Shown: positions 8,595-16,927 of the stretch, in pieces
Numbering within the stretch: position 1 is the first letter of the stretch
Layout of the letters: every line of letters begins with the position of its first letter
Translations under genes and position numbers: made by a program
Source of the DNA: Flavimaricola sp.
Lineage (GTDB): Bacteria; Pseudomonadota; Alphaproteobacteria; Rhodobacterales; Rhodobacteraceae
DNA length: 64,000 nt
Assembly: GCA_029255105.1 (NCBI GenBank)
Contig: JAQWWH010000016.1
Location: forward strand, 1-64,000
Direction of reading: 5' to 3'
Notes under the pieces: model-generated
Database searches by the model: none
What the model was told of the DNA's origin: nothing
What the model saw: only the letters and a program-made list of their open reading frames with translations

Positions 8595-8622
8595 CTGTCT
8601 CATCCGTTCAATGAGACAGGAG
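8595..8622 (+). promoter_or_regulatory. Perfect hairpin abutting the htrA ribosome binding site
   Basis: CTGTCTCAT (8595-8603) and ATGAGACAG (8611-8619) form a 9-bp perfect inverted repeat around a 7-base loop. The right arm runs into the AGGAG Shine-Dalgarno (8618-8622) of the HtrA-type protease at 8629. As RNA it could limit ribosome access in a temperature-dependent way; as DNA it could be a stress-regulator site. Only the symmetry and position are observed. Confidence 0.45.
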
Positions 8623-8628
8623 CCATCA

Positions 8629-9735
8629 ATGAACACCTTCCGACTTCCCGTGAAACTGGCCCTGGCCAGCACCTTGGCGGCGACAGCCGCCATGGCGATT
8701 GTCCCAGGTGCCGCACTTGCCGTGCCGGCTGGCGGATATGCCGACCTGGTCGAGGACCTGTCGCCCGGCGTTGTTTACATTGAAGTAAGCTCGACCAGCC
8801 CGGCCGAGATGCAGATGCCGGACCTCCCGCCTGGGATGAACAAAGAAGACTTCATGCGCCGTTTCGGGCCATTGATGCCCAATTTCCCGAACCCGGAACC
8901 GACCCGGGGTCTGGGAACCGGTTTCATCATTTCCCAAGATGGCCAGATCGTCACAAACAACCATGTGGTTGAAGGCGCGACTGCAATCACCGTCACTTTG
9001 TCGGATGGCCAGGTCTTTGATGCCGAGGTAATCGGCACCGATCCTCTGACCGACGTCGCCCTGATCAAGATCAATGCAGACGTGGAACTGACCCCGCTTG
9101 AGTTCGGTGCCTCCTCCGAGATGCGCGCGGGGGATGAGGTCCTTGCCATCGGCAATCCCTTTGGATTGGGTAACACGGTTACCTCGGGCATCGTTTCTGC
9201 CGTCGCCCGCAACATCAACTCTGGTCCCTACGACGACTTCATCCAGACCGACGCTGCGATCAACCGGGGCAACTCGGGCGGTCCGCTGTTCAATAACGAC
9301 GGACAGGTCATTGGCATGAACACCATGATCTTTTCGCCCGGTGGCGGATCGGTCGGGATCGGCTTTGCTGTGCCCTCTGACATGATCACCGACATCGTGG
9401 CCGATCTGGCAGATGATGGAACGATCACCCGTGGCTGGCTGGGCGTTCAGATCCGCCCGATGAGTGAAGAGGTCGCCAGCGTCCTGGGCTATGACGCCCC
9501 GGTCGGCGCTGTGGTCGAGGTCGTGTCGGATGACAGCCCCGCTGCGGCGGCGGGCCTGAAGGCTGGTGATATCATCCTGAGTTTTGCTGGGATCGAGATC
9601 GAGGACACTCAAAGCCTGCAACGCGCTGTTGCGGACGTCGATCCCGGAACGGTTGCGCAGGCCATGGTTCTTCGCAAGGGCACAGAGGTGACGATAGACG
9701 TGACCCTTGGGACCCTTCCGGTCAGCAACACCTGA
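8629..9735 (+). CDS. Periplasmic HtrA/Deg-family serine protease, single PDZ
   Basis: A 368-residue exported protease with a signal peptide (residues 1-32, ending AALAVPA). The trypsin-like core has His in VTNNHVVEG (about residue 107), Asp in LTDVALIKI (about 138) and Ser in NRGNSGGPLF (about 212). One PDZ domain follows (about 270-360, WLGVQIRP, AAAAGLKAGDII). DegP/DegQ have two PDZ domains and DegS has one, but this protein has a cleavable signal rather than an obvious anchor. The ATG at 8629 has a strong AGGAG; a longer frame from 8575 lacks one. A terminator follows at 9782-9821. Confidence 0.93.
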   Translation: MNTFRLPVKLALASTLAATAAMAIVPGAALAVPAGGYADLVEDLSPGVVYIEVSSTSPAEMQMPDLPPGMNKEDFMRRFGPLMPNFPNPEPTRGLGTGFIISQDGQIVTNNHVVEGATAITVTLSDGQVFDAEVIGTDPLTDVALIKINADVELTPLEFGASSEMRAGDEVLAIGNPFGLGNTVTSGIVSAVARNINSGPYDDFIQTDAAINRGNSGGPLFNNDGQVIGMNTMIFSPGGGSVGIGFAVPSDMITDIVADLADDGTITRGWLGVQIRPMSEEVASVLGYDAPVGAVVEVVSDDSPAAAAGLKAGDIILSFAGIEIEDTQSLQRAVADVDPGTVAQAMVLRKGTEVTIDVTLGTLPVSNT

Positions 9736-9781
9736 ATTCGCACGGAGACGCCCCAAGTCTCTACTCCAGTGCGATGCCGTC

Positions 9782-9821
9782 ATGCCGCCGCAAAGTCCCT
9801 GCGGCGGCATGATGTGCTTTT
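9782..9821. terminator. Bidirectional intrinsic terminator
   Basis: A perfect 11-bp stem ATGCCGCCGCA (9782-9792) / TGCGGCGGCAT (9800-9810) with a 7-base loop, followed by TTTT at 9818-9821. It lies between the htrA-type gene and the convergent sensor kinase and can end both transcripts. Confidence 0.75.
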
Positions 9822-9829
9822 GGGGACCG

Positions 9830-11185
9830 TTAAGCGGGGGGAAAGGCGACTTCGACGACCAGCCCCGGGGCGTTGTCACCAAGTGACAAGGTCGCACCAT
9901 GCAGGTCACAGATCGCGGCGACGAGGCTAAGGCCAAGCCCGCTCCCCTCACTCGTCCTGCTGCTTTCCAGACGGTAGTGGCGGCGCAGCACGTTACCGCG
10001 TTCGGCCTCTGGCACGCCGGGCCCGTCGTCGCGGATAGTCAGCCGGGCGCCATCGGGGTGATCGGTAACAGCGACGGTGATCGTGCTTCCCGCAGGTGTG
10101 TGGCGCAATACGTTCTCGATCAGGTTCGCGGCGACCTGGCCCAACAGGTTCCTCTCTCCATGCACTTTCGCTGGGCCTTTGCCGGGGGCCAAAACAAGTT
10201 GGTGCCCACTTTCTTCGGCTGAAGGTTCGTAGACATCGAAAAGGCCGGCAATCAGCGGCCGCAACTCAAGGTCCGCAAAGCCTGATCGGGGTCCCGCCCC
10301 TTCGATCTGGGCGATCTGAAGAAGCGACTGAAAGGTGCGGACAATCTGTGCGGTCTCTGATTGCGCGGTGTCGACGATTTCCGCCTGGGCAGGTGTCAGG
10401 GCATCGGTCGCGGCCAGGCGTTCCAGCAGGACCGAAACGCGCTGGATCGGGGTTCTGAGATCGTGGGCAATATCGGCAGAGACCTGGCGGAGGGATGAGA
10501 CACTCGCCGCCTGAGCCTCGGCCATCCGGTTCACCGCCGCCCCGATATCGGACAGGTCGTCCGGGGCGCCGGGCAGGGCAGGGACACGGGTGTCGAGCTG
10601 GCCCTTTGTCAGACTACGCAGGGCATTCCGGATCGCCTCGACCCGGTTGCGCGCGCGGCGGGCGGCCCAAACGCCGATCCCGGTGGCGACGATCAGAGTT
10701 GGCAGAAGGTTGACCAGAAGGATAACGGTAAACGTCTCCCAGAGGCTGGTGACATATTCGCGGTTGCGGGCCATCGTCAGACTGCCCTGCCCGACCCGTC
10801 CTGCCACGATCAGATAGCTGTCGGCCAAGGCGGATTGGTCCAGTGGAATGCGGCTTGCCGGCACGATACTGAGGCCCGAGAGGGCCGGCAGACCCGGCAC
10901 GTTGCTGAGCCTGCTGCCGCTGTCGGTCCTGTAGTCGATGATCAGCGTTTCCGGCGGGGCGGTGGCGATATCGGCCAAAAGGCGTTCGATCAGCGCGGCC
11001 TGATTGCGCACCAGCTTGTAGCTGTCAAAATCCTCAAGTACCTGCGCACGAAGGTTGGCGTCGGCGGACCGCGTGACGATGACAAAGGCCGCCCCGAAAC
11101 TCAGCAAAGTCGAGATCGAAAAGACCGCGATCAGTCGCGCTGTCAGGCGGAGTGGCGTGGACCGCGATATTGGTCCGCCCGTCAT
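9830..11185 (-). CDS. Sensor histidine kinase (OmpR-partner class)
   Basis: A 451-residue membrane kinase. Two transmembrane segments (about 15-38 and 148-170) bracket a periplasmic sensor domain of about 110 residues. A HAMP linker follows (RNALRSLTKGQLDTRVP), then the H-box ADIAHDLRTPIQRV (His near residue 240), N-box NLIENVLRHTP, G1 DDGPGVP and G2 GSGLGLSL. The C-terminus ends soon after the ATPase domain. It overlaps the upstream regulator gene by ATGA, so the pair is translated together. The signal is unknown; neighbours encode envelope proteases and lytic transglycosylases. Confidence 0.93.
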   Translation of the reverse strand: MTGGPISRSTPLRLTARLIAVFSISTLLSFGAAFVIVTRSADANLRAQVLEDFDSYKLVRNQAALIERLLADIATAPPETLIIDYRTDSGSRLSNVPGLPALSGLSIVPASRIPLDQSALADSYLIVAGRVGQGSLTMARNREYVTSLWETFTVILLVNLLPTLIVATGIGVWAARRARNRVEAIRNALRSLTKGQLDTRVPALPGAPDDLSDIGAAVNRMAEAQAASVSSLRQVSADIAHDLRTPIQRVSVLLERLAATDALTPAQAEIVDTAQSETAQIVRTFQSLLQIAQIEGAGPRSGFADLELRPLIAGLFDVYEPSAEESGHQLVLAPGKGPAKVHGERNLLGQVAANLIENVLRHTPAGSTITVAVTDHPDGARLTIRDDGPGVPEAERGNVLRRHYRLESSRTSEGSGLGLSLVAAICDLHGATLSLGDNAPGLVVEVAFPPA

Positions 11186-11856
11186 TCCGCGTCGATCCTG
11201 TAGCCCGCGCCCCGGACAGTCGTGATCAGCTCTTTGTCAAAGGGCTTGTCGACCTTGGCCCGTAGTCGGCTGATATGAGTTTCAACCACGTTGGTCTGGG
11301 GGTCAAAGTGGATGTCCCACACGGATTCGAGCAACATGGTCCGCGTCTGCACCCGGCCCTTGCGCCGCAGAAGGTGCTCCAGAAGGGCAAATTCGCGGGG
11401 TAGCAGATCTATCGTCTGGCCCGCCCGCGTGACCTTGCGGGTCAAAAGGTCGACCTCCAGATCGCGGGCGCGCAGGGTCACGGGTGCGTCCGACATCTGT
11501 GGGCGGCGGCCAAGGGCGTTGATCCGGGCCGAAAGCTCGCCAAAGGCGAAGGGTTTGACAAGGTAGTCATCAGCCCCTGCGTTCAGCCCTTCGATCCGGT
11601 CGTTGACGCCGCCGAGAGCAGTTAACAACAGGACAGGGGACAGGTTGCGTGCTCCGCGCAACGTCTTGACCACGGACAATCCGTCCAGACCGGGCAGCAT
11701 CCTGTCGATGACGATGACGTCATAGGTTCCAACCGTTGCCTGAACGAGACCATCGGCCCCGTTGTCGATCAGATCGACAACGTGCCCCTCTTGCCGCAGG
11801 CCGTCTGCGATATAGGCCCCGGTCGTCTTGTCATCTTCGATGACGAGTATCTTCAT
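11182..11856 (-). CDS. OmpR-family response regulator
   Basis: A 224-residue two-domain regulator. The receiver (about 1-115) has the acidic pocket VIEDDK, the phosphoacceptor Asp in VIDRMLPGLDG (near residue 51), the conserved Thr in LLLTALG and Lys in DYLVKPF. The C-terminal winged helix (about 130-222) has LPREFALLEHLLRRKGRV and VETHISRLRAKVD. The ATG at 11856 (MKILVIEDD) is the family start; the frame stays open upstream without homology. It pairs with the kinase by ATGA overlap. A short inverted repeat ATTAC/GTAAT (11951-11966) about 95 bases upstream could be an autoregulatory site. Confidence 0.94.
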   Translation of the reverse strand: MKILVIEDDKTTGAYIADGLRQEGHVVDLIDNGADGLVQATVGTYDVIVIDRMLPGLDGLSVVKTLRGARNLSPVLLLTALGGVNDRIEGLNAGADDYLVKPFAFGELSARINALGRRPQMSDAPVTLRARDLEVDLLTRKVTRAGQTIDLLPREFALLEHLLRRKGRVQTRTMLLESVWDIHFDPQTNVVETHISRLRAKVDKPFDKELITTVRGAGYRIDAE

Positions 11857-11950
11857 CTTTGTCCCTGTCACAACGGCGCGTCGCTGCTGCCCAACATGGG
11901 GTGGATTGAACAAGGATGCCAGATCCGCCCCCACCCAGCCTTGCAGGGGC

Positions 11951-11966
11951 ATTACTTCGGTGTAAT
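11951..11966. promoter_or_regulatory. Inverted repeat upstream of the regulator gene
   Basis: ATTAC (11951-11955) and GTAAT (11962-11966) around six bases, in the gap between the transglycosylase gene and the two-component pair. This is a candidate regulator-binding site; only the symmetry and position support it. Confidence 0.3.
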
Positions 11967-11973
11967 CCGGGGA

Positions 11974-13185
11974 CTAGCGCAGACGTTCCAGCAAAGAGGG
12001 CGGGGCGTAGCCGTCGGGCGTCAGTCCGTTGGCCAATTGCCAGGCGCGGATTGCGTCAACCGTGTTCGGCCCGATAAGGCCGTCGACACCTTGGGTGGAA
12101 AACCCGGCTTCGGTCAGCCTTTCCTGCAATTCCTTGCGTTCGGCAAAGGTCAGGGCCCGGTCTTCGAAGGGCCATTCGGCCTCGATCGGGGCGCCACCGC
12201 GCAACCGGTCGGCAAGGTGCCCCACGGCGATGACGTAGCTGTCGGCGGTGTTGTACCGCTCAATGGCGGCGAAGTTGTCAAAGATCATGAAGGCTGCGCC
12301 CTTGGCTCCGGCAGGTAAGAGGATCGAGGCAAGGCCATGGTTCGGCACCGGCGCGCCCGTCCGGTCAAGGACCCCGATCTCGGCCCAGGCCCCCGGCATC
12401 TTGCGCACGGTTCTGTCGGCAAGTGTGTAGTCGAACCCCTCGGGCAGGCGAACCTCAACCCCCCAAGGCTGGCCTTCGACCCAGCCTGCCGACTGCAGGT
12501 AATGGGCGGTCGAGGCGAGGGCATCGGTTGGGTCATCGCTCCAGATATCGCGGCGTCCGTCGCCCCGGAAATCCTGGGCCAGATCCAGGAACGAGGTGGG
12601 CATGAATTGCGTGTGGCCCATCGCCCCTGCCCAGCTTCCCCGCATGTCGCCGGCCGCGACGTCCCCATTCTGCAAGATCGTCAGCGCCCCAAGAAGCTGG
12701 CGTTCAAAGAACGCCCCCCGTCGCCCGTCCGAGGCGAGTGTGGCCAGAGCAGAAATGGTAGGTGTATCGCCACGCACCGCCCCATAGGCGCTCTCGAGGC
12801 CCCAGATGGCGGCAACAACGTGGCGGTCAACGCGATAGCGGGCTTCGATCTCGGCCAAGAGGCCGGCGTGTTCGGCCAGCCGGGCCTGACCGTTGCGAAT
12901 GCGGCCCTCTGACACCGCGGTGGACAGGTAGTCCCAAAGGGTCTTGGTAAACTCGTTTTGATTGCGATCCCTCTCGACCACTATGGGCAAATAGGTCAGG
13001 CCCGCAAAAGCAGCTTCCATGGTGTTTGGACTGATCCCCTCAGCCTCAGCTCTTGGGCGAAAGCCGTCGATCCACAGAGTCAGGGCGGTGGCAGGGTCGG
13101 TAGCGGGCATGGACAGGCTTTCCGGCGTTTGGGCCGCTCCACTTAGAGGGAGGGACAGGCAAAGGGCAAGGACCACGGCGCGCAT
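11974..13185 (-). CDS. MltB-like lytic murein transglycosylase, secreted paralogue
   Basis: A 403-residue periplasmic protein with a signal peptide (residues 1-18, SLPLSGAAQ). The SLT_2/MltB-type domain (about 35-330) has the catalytic Glu in IWGLESAYG and the GSWAGAMGHTQFMPTSF motif. A C-terminal peptidoglycan-binding repeat follows (about 340-400, FSTQGVDGLIGPNTVDAIRAWQ). It cleaves glycan strands to 1,6-anhydro ends. It is 1 base from its upstream paralogue (TGATG overlap), with which it shares the whole domain order, so this is a tandem duplication with different sorting. Confidence 0.92.
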   Translation of the reverse strand: MRAVVLALCLSLPLSGAAQTPESLSMPATDPATALTLWIDGFRPRAEAEGISPNTMEAAFAGLTYLPIVVERDRNQNEFTKTLWDYLSTAVSEGRIRNGQARLAEHAGLLAEIEARYRVDRHVVAAIWGLESAYGAVRGDTPTISALATLASDGRRGAFFERQLLGALTILQNGDVAAGDMRGSWAGAMGHTQFMPTSFLDLAQDFRGDGRRDIWSDDPTDALASTAHYLQSAGWVEGQPWGVEVRLPEGFDYTLADRTVRKMPGAWAEIGVLDRTGAPVPNHGLASILLPAGAKGAAFMIFDNFAAIERYNTADSYVIAVGHLADRLRGGAPIEAEWPFEDRALTFAERKELQERLTEAGFSTQGVDGLIGPNTVDAIRAWQLANGLTPDGYAPPSLLERLR

Positions 13186-14441
13186 CAGCCTAGCCCTTGC
13201 AACAGGCGACGGGTGGCGATGCCGGTGACGGAAAGTCTGTTTGCCGCCTCATAGGCCCGAATGGCGGCCTCGGTATTGCTACCGATGACGCCGTCGGTCC
13301 CTTGGGTGTCAAAACCGGCCGCTGTCAGCCGCTCTTGTATCCGGCGCCTGTCGGCCTGTGTCAGTCCATTGGCGTCGGGGGCAAAGTCGCCTTGAATCGG
13401 CGGCCGGCCTAGTAGCCGGTCGGACAGGTGACCGACACCGATGACGTATTTCTCAGAGTTGTTGTAGCGGGCGATGACTGCGAAGTTGCCAAAGATCATA
13501 AAGGCCGGTCCGGTCGCCCCATCGGGCAAGAGGATCGCCGCCGACCCATAGTCGGGCACTTCGCGTCCCCGCATGTCCCGCACCCCGAGGCTGGCCCATT
13601 CGGATGTGCTGCGGGTGGCGGATCGGCCTGTAAGCGCAGTATTGATCCCTGGCGGAAGCTGGACCTCGACGCCCCAGGGCTGACCACGGGTCCAGCCAGA
13701 GCGTGCGAGGTACGCACCGGTCGAGGCAAGGGCATCTGTCGGATCGTCCGCCCAGATGTCGCGCCTGCCGTCGCCCCTGAAATCCACTGCATAGGCCTCG
13801 TAAGAGGTTGGGATGAATTGAGTGTGGCCCATCGCCCCTGCCCAACTGCCCGTCATGCGGCTTGGGGTGATGTCGCCGTTTTGCAGGATGCGGAGGGCGG
13901 CCATAAGCTGCCCCTGGAAAAAGTTTGCCCTGCGGCCTTCGTAGGCCAACGTCGAGGTGGACGAGATCACAGGGATGTTGCCCCGCCGGGTGCCATAGCG
14001 GCTTTCCAATCCCCAGACAGAGGCAAGGACATGCGCCTCTATCCCATAGCGCGCTTCGACCTCGGCCAACAGGCTACCATAGCCCGCGAGGTTCTGTTGC
14101 CCCAGCCCGATCCTGTCAGTTGAGGCGGCGATGGCCAGATAATCCTCAAGCGTACGGGTGGTCTCGGTCTGGTTGCGGTCTCGTTCGATCACGCCTGGGA
14201 CAAAGCCTGCAAATGAGAAGGCTGTGTCAAAGGTGCGTTCAGCAATCCCGCTGGAAACGGCCCGGGGGCGAAACCCGGCAACCCATGCATCCCAACCGGC
14301 GTTGGGGACCGTCGGCAAGGGAGGCGTCTCAGCGGCGCGTGCGGTCACCAGCGCCGCATTGCAGGGCACACCGCCCCGGCTGCAGCCCGTCAGTCCGAGG
14401 GCCAAAAGCCCCAAGACCACCTGTCGTCGTGTCTGCTTCAT
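13185..14441 (-). CDS. MltB-like lytic murein transglycosylase, lipoprotein paralogue
   Basis: A 418-residue protein with a lipoprotein signal ending in LTGC (Cys near residue 20), so probably membrane-anchored. The catalytic domain (about 45-345) has VWGLESRYG with the catalytic Glu and SWAGAMGHTQFIPTSYEAYAVDF. A C-terminal peptidoglycan-binding repeat (FDTQGTDGVIGSNTEAAIRAYE) follows. It is the promoter-proximal member of a tandem pair; the soluble paralogue follows with a 1-base overlap. The pair upstream of a two-component system suggests, but does not prove, a shared envelope-stress role. Confidence 0.92.
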   Translation of the reverse strand: MKQTRRQVVLGLLALGLTGCSRGGVPCNAALVTARAAETPPLPTVPNAGWDAWVAGFRPRAVSSGIAERTFDTAFSFAGFVPGVIERDRNQTETTRTLEDYLAIAASTDRIGLGQQNLAGYGSLLAEVEARYGIEAHVLASVWGLESRYGTRRGNIPVISSTSTLAYEGRRANFFQGQLMAALRILQNGDITPSRMTGSWAGAMGHTQFIPTSYEAYAVDFRGDGRRDIWADDPTDALASTGAYLARSGWTRGQPWGVEVQLPPGINTALTGRSATRSTSEWASLGVRDMRGREVPDYGSAAILLPDGATGPAFMIFGNFAVIARYNNSEKYVIGVGHLSDRLLGRPPIQGDFAPDANGLTQADRRRIQERLTAAGFDTQGTDGVIGSNTEAAIRAYEAANRLSVTGIATRRLLQGLG

Positions 14442-14543
14442 CCTGCCGTCCCCGTCTGATGCGAGTCTTGGGCAAAGGATAGCCCAGATCAGCAGATCTA
14501 GAAACCAGAGGTTGAACAGGTGGGCGTCTTCTTGCCCGGTGGG

Positions 14544-16835
14544 TTAGCGACGTGTTCGGCTTACCTTGCGCTTGACCTTTTCCGCCTTTGCACGGGCGGC
14601 ACCGACCTTGCGGCGGGGTGGCTTGCCCTTGCCTGTTCCCCGGCCCGGTCCCCGGCCTTTTCCCCTGCCGTTGCTTGGCCCCTTGGGCATGATCTGCTCG
14701 TCCAGCTTGACCAGTTCAGCGATCAACCCGCCCGAGATCGGGGCAGCTTCGGCCAGCTTGACGGTTACTTTCTGGCCAAGTCCGATGACGGTTCCGGTGT
14801 CCGCGCCCATCAAGGTCTGACTGTCGGCGTCAAAGTGAAAGAACTCTGCCCCCAGGGTCCGGATAGGGATCAGGGCGTCGGCCCCGGTTTCATCCAGCTT
14901 TACGAAGACCCCGAAACGGGCAATGCCACTGATCCGGCCGGTCATCTCGGCCCCGATCCGATCCGACAGAAACGCGGCCAGATAGCGGTCCGTCGTATCC
15001 CGTTCGGCCATCATAGAGCGGCGTTCAGCCTCGCTGATTTGTTGGGCCGTCTGATCAAGGTGGTCGATATCCTCGGGCGACAGGCCATCCTTGCCCCAGT
15101 GATGGGCGGTGATCAGGCCACGATGCACGATCAGGTCGGAATAACGCCGGATGGGCGAGGTGAAATGGGCGTAGTTGCGCAGAGCGAGGCCGAAGTGGCC
15201 AAAATTCTCGGCGTTGTAATAGGCCTGCGTCATTGCCCGAAGGGTGGACATGTTGATGACTTCGTCGTGGTCCGTCCCTTCGGCCTGCGCCAAAAGCCGG
15301 TTGAGGTGCGACGTGTGCAGCACCTGCCCCTTGGCCAGCGTCATGCCGGATGCTGCTGCAATCTCGCGCAGGGCATCAAGCTTCTCGGGGCTTGGCTCTT
15401 CGTGGACCCGAAACAGGAGCGGGGTCTTTTTGGCGATCAGCGTCTCGGCGGCAGCGACATTGGCCAGCACCATGAACTCTTCGATCAAACGGTGGGCGTC
15501 GAGGCGGTCCTTGTAGCCAATGGACTCGATCGTGCCCTGTTCGGTCAGGACGATCTTGCGTTCGGGCAGGTCCAGATCCAGCGGTTGACGGGCGGCGCGG
15601 GCCTTTGCCAAGGCCTCGTAGGCCGCATAGAGCGGCCGCAGGACCGGGTCGAGTAATGGCGCTGTCTTGTCCGAGGGATTGCCGTCAATCGCCTCCTGCA
15701 CCTCTTCATACGACAGCGACGCGACAGAGCGCATGAGGCCGCGGGTAAACCGATGCTCGATCTTGTTGCCCTGGGCGTCGATCCGCATCCGAACGGCGAT
15801 GCAGGCCCGCGCCACTCCTTCGTGAAGCGAGCACAGGTCGCCCGAGAGCCGGTCCGGCAGCATCGGCACCACCCGATCGGGAAAATAGGTGGAGTTGCCA
15901 CGCATCCGCGCCTCGCGGTCGAGGGCAGAGCCAGATGTGACGTAATGGGCGACGTCGGCGATGGCTACCCAAAGCACAAAGCCGCCAGGGTTGCCCAGGT
16001 CCGGGTCGTGCTGTGCTAGGACGGCGTCGTCACGGTCCCTGGCGTCGGCAGGGTCAATGGTCAGAAGCGGGACGTCGCGCAGGTCTTCGCGTCCGTCCAG
16101 ACCGGCAGGCTCTGCCGCGTCAGCCTCGGCCATGACCGGGTCGGGGAAGTGATCGGGGATACCGTGCTGGTGAATGGCAATCAGGCTGACCGCCTTTGGT
16201 GCAGACGGATCGCCCAGACGGCTGATGATACGAGCCTTGGGCAGGCCAAGGCGACCCTTGGGGCCTGCCTGTTCAGCCTCGACCAGCTCGCCGTCGCGGG
16301 CGCCCTGTTCGTTTCCGGCAGACACCACCCATTGCTTGTCAGAGCCCTTTTCGATGGGCAGAATGCGCCCCACTTCCGAGCCTTTGCGATAGACCCCCAG
16401 TATCCGCAGCGGGTTCGTCCCGATCTTTCGGATCAGCCGGGCGGTGTGGGTATGGTCTTCTTCGCCGGGGGTTTCGGTCAGACGGGCCAGGATGCGGTCA
16501 CCGCCCCCGATGGCGTCGGCGGCGCGGGGCAACACCAGAATGCGCGGCTCTGCCCCTTCACCGGACCATTCCAGCGGCCGGGCGAAGAGGTCGCCTTGAT
16601 CGTCTGGATCTAGCACGAGCAAAACGGAAACGGGTGGCAGGCGGTCCGGGTCGCGGTAGGACTTGCCCCGCTTGGCCAGATGGCCCTCGTCCTCAAGCTC
16701 TTTCAGGAGCCTTTTGAGGTCAATTCTTGCGGCGCCCTTGATACCGAAGGCCTTGGCGATGTCGCGTTTGGCGGTCAGGGCGGGATTGTCCGCGATCCAT
16801 TGCAGGATGGCGTCCTTGGTTGGGATCTGGCTCAT
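14544..16835 (-). CDS. rnr: Ribonuclease R
   Basis: A 763-residue 3'-5' exoribonuclease of the RNB family that degrades structured RNA. Seen: an N-terminal helix-turn-helix-like segment (KDAILQWIADNPALTAKRDIAKAF), cold-shock-like domain, and the RNB core with DLRDVPLLTIDPADARDRDDAV (metal aspartates). RFTRGLMRSVASLSYEEVQ, RYAHFTSPIRRYSDLIVHR (as NYAHFTSPIRRYSDL) and a C-terminal S1 domain (GRISGIARFGVFVKLDETGADALI) are also seen. The tail is a long Lys/Arg/Gly-rich extension (GRGKGRGPGRGTGKGK), typical of RNase R. The ATG at 16835 has a strong AGGAGGGG Shine-Dalgarno. It lies downstream of dapE on the same strand. Confidence 0.96.
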   Translation of the reverse strand: MSQIPTKDAILQWIADNPALTAKRDIAKAFGIKGAARIDLKRLLKELEDEGHLAKRGKSYRDPDRLPPVSVLLVLDPDDQGDLFARPLEWSGEGAEPRILVLPRAADAIGGGDRILARLTETPGEEDHTHTARLIRKIGTNPLRILGVYRKGSEVGRILPIEKGSDKQWVVSAGNEQGARDGELVEAEQAGPKGRLGLPKARIISRLGDPSAPKAVSLIAIHQHGIPDHFPDPVMAEADAAEPAGLDGREDLRDVPLLTIDPADARDRDDAVLAQHDPDLGNPGGFVLWVAIADVAHYVTSGSALDREARMRGNSTYFPDRVVPMLPDRLSGDLCSLHEGVARACIAVRMRIDAQGNKIEHRFTRGLMRSVASLSYEEVQEAIDGNPSDKTAPLLDPVLRPLYAAYEALAKARAARQPLDLDLPERKIVLTEQGTIESIGYKDRLDAHRLIEEFMVLANVAAAETLIAKKTPLLFRVHEEPSPEKLDALREIAAASGMTLAKGQVLHTSHLNRLLAQAEGTDHDEVINMSTLRAMTQAYYNAENFGHFGLALRNYAHFTSPIRRYSDLIVHRGLITAHHWGKDGLSPEDIDHLDQTAQQISEAERRSMMAERDTTDRYLAAFLSDRIGAEMTGRISGIARFGVFVKLDETGADALIPIRTLGAEFFHFDADSQTLMGADTGTVIGLGQKVTVKLAEAAPISGGLIAELVKLDEQIMPKGPSNGRGKGRGPGRGTGKGKPPRRKVGAARAKAEKVKRKVSRTRR

Positions 16836-16879
16836 GGCCCCTCCTAGCATGACTAACCGGGGGGCGTCATGGGCAAACC

Positions 16880-16896
16880 CCGGGGCGCTGCCCCGG
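16880..16896 (-). terminator. Hairpin between dapE and rnr
   Basis: CCGGGGC / GCCCCGG, a perfect 7-bp stem with a 3-base loop, inside a longer GC-rich palindromic run (16877-16903). On the dapE side it is flanked by the ATACTTTTGGCGAGATGA-like sequence. No T-run follows on either strand. It is likely an mRNA boundary or stabilising hairpin. Confidence 0.45.
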
Positions 16897-16927
16897 ACCC
16901 CGGGATACTTTTGGCGAGATGAGGATG

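Noticed and set aside
8626-9951. A 441-codon minus-strand frame over the HtrA-type protease.
   Set aside because: Antisense to the catalytic domain, and it crosses the terminator at 9782-9821.
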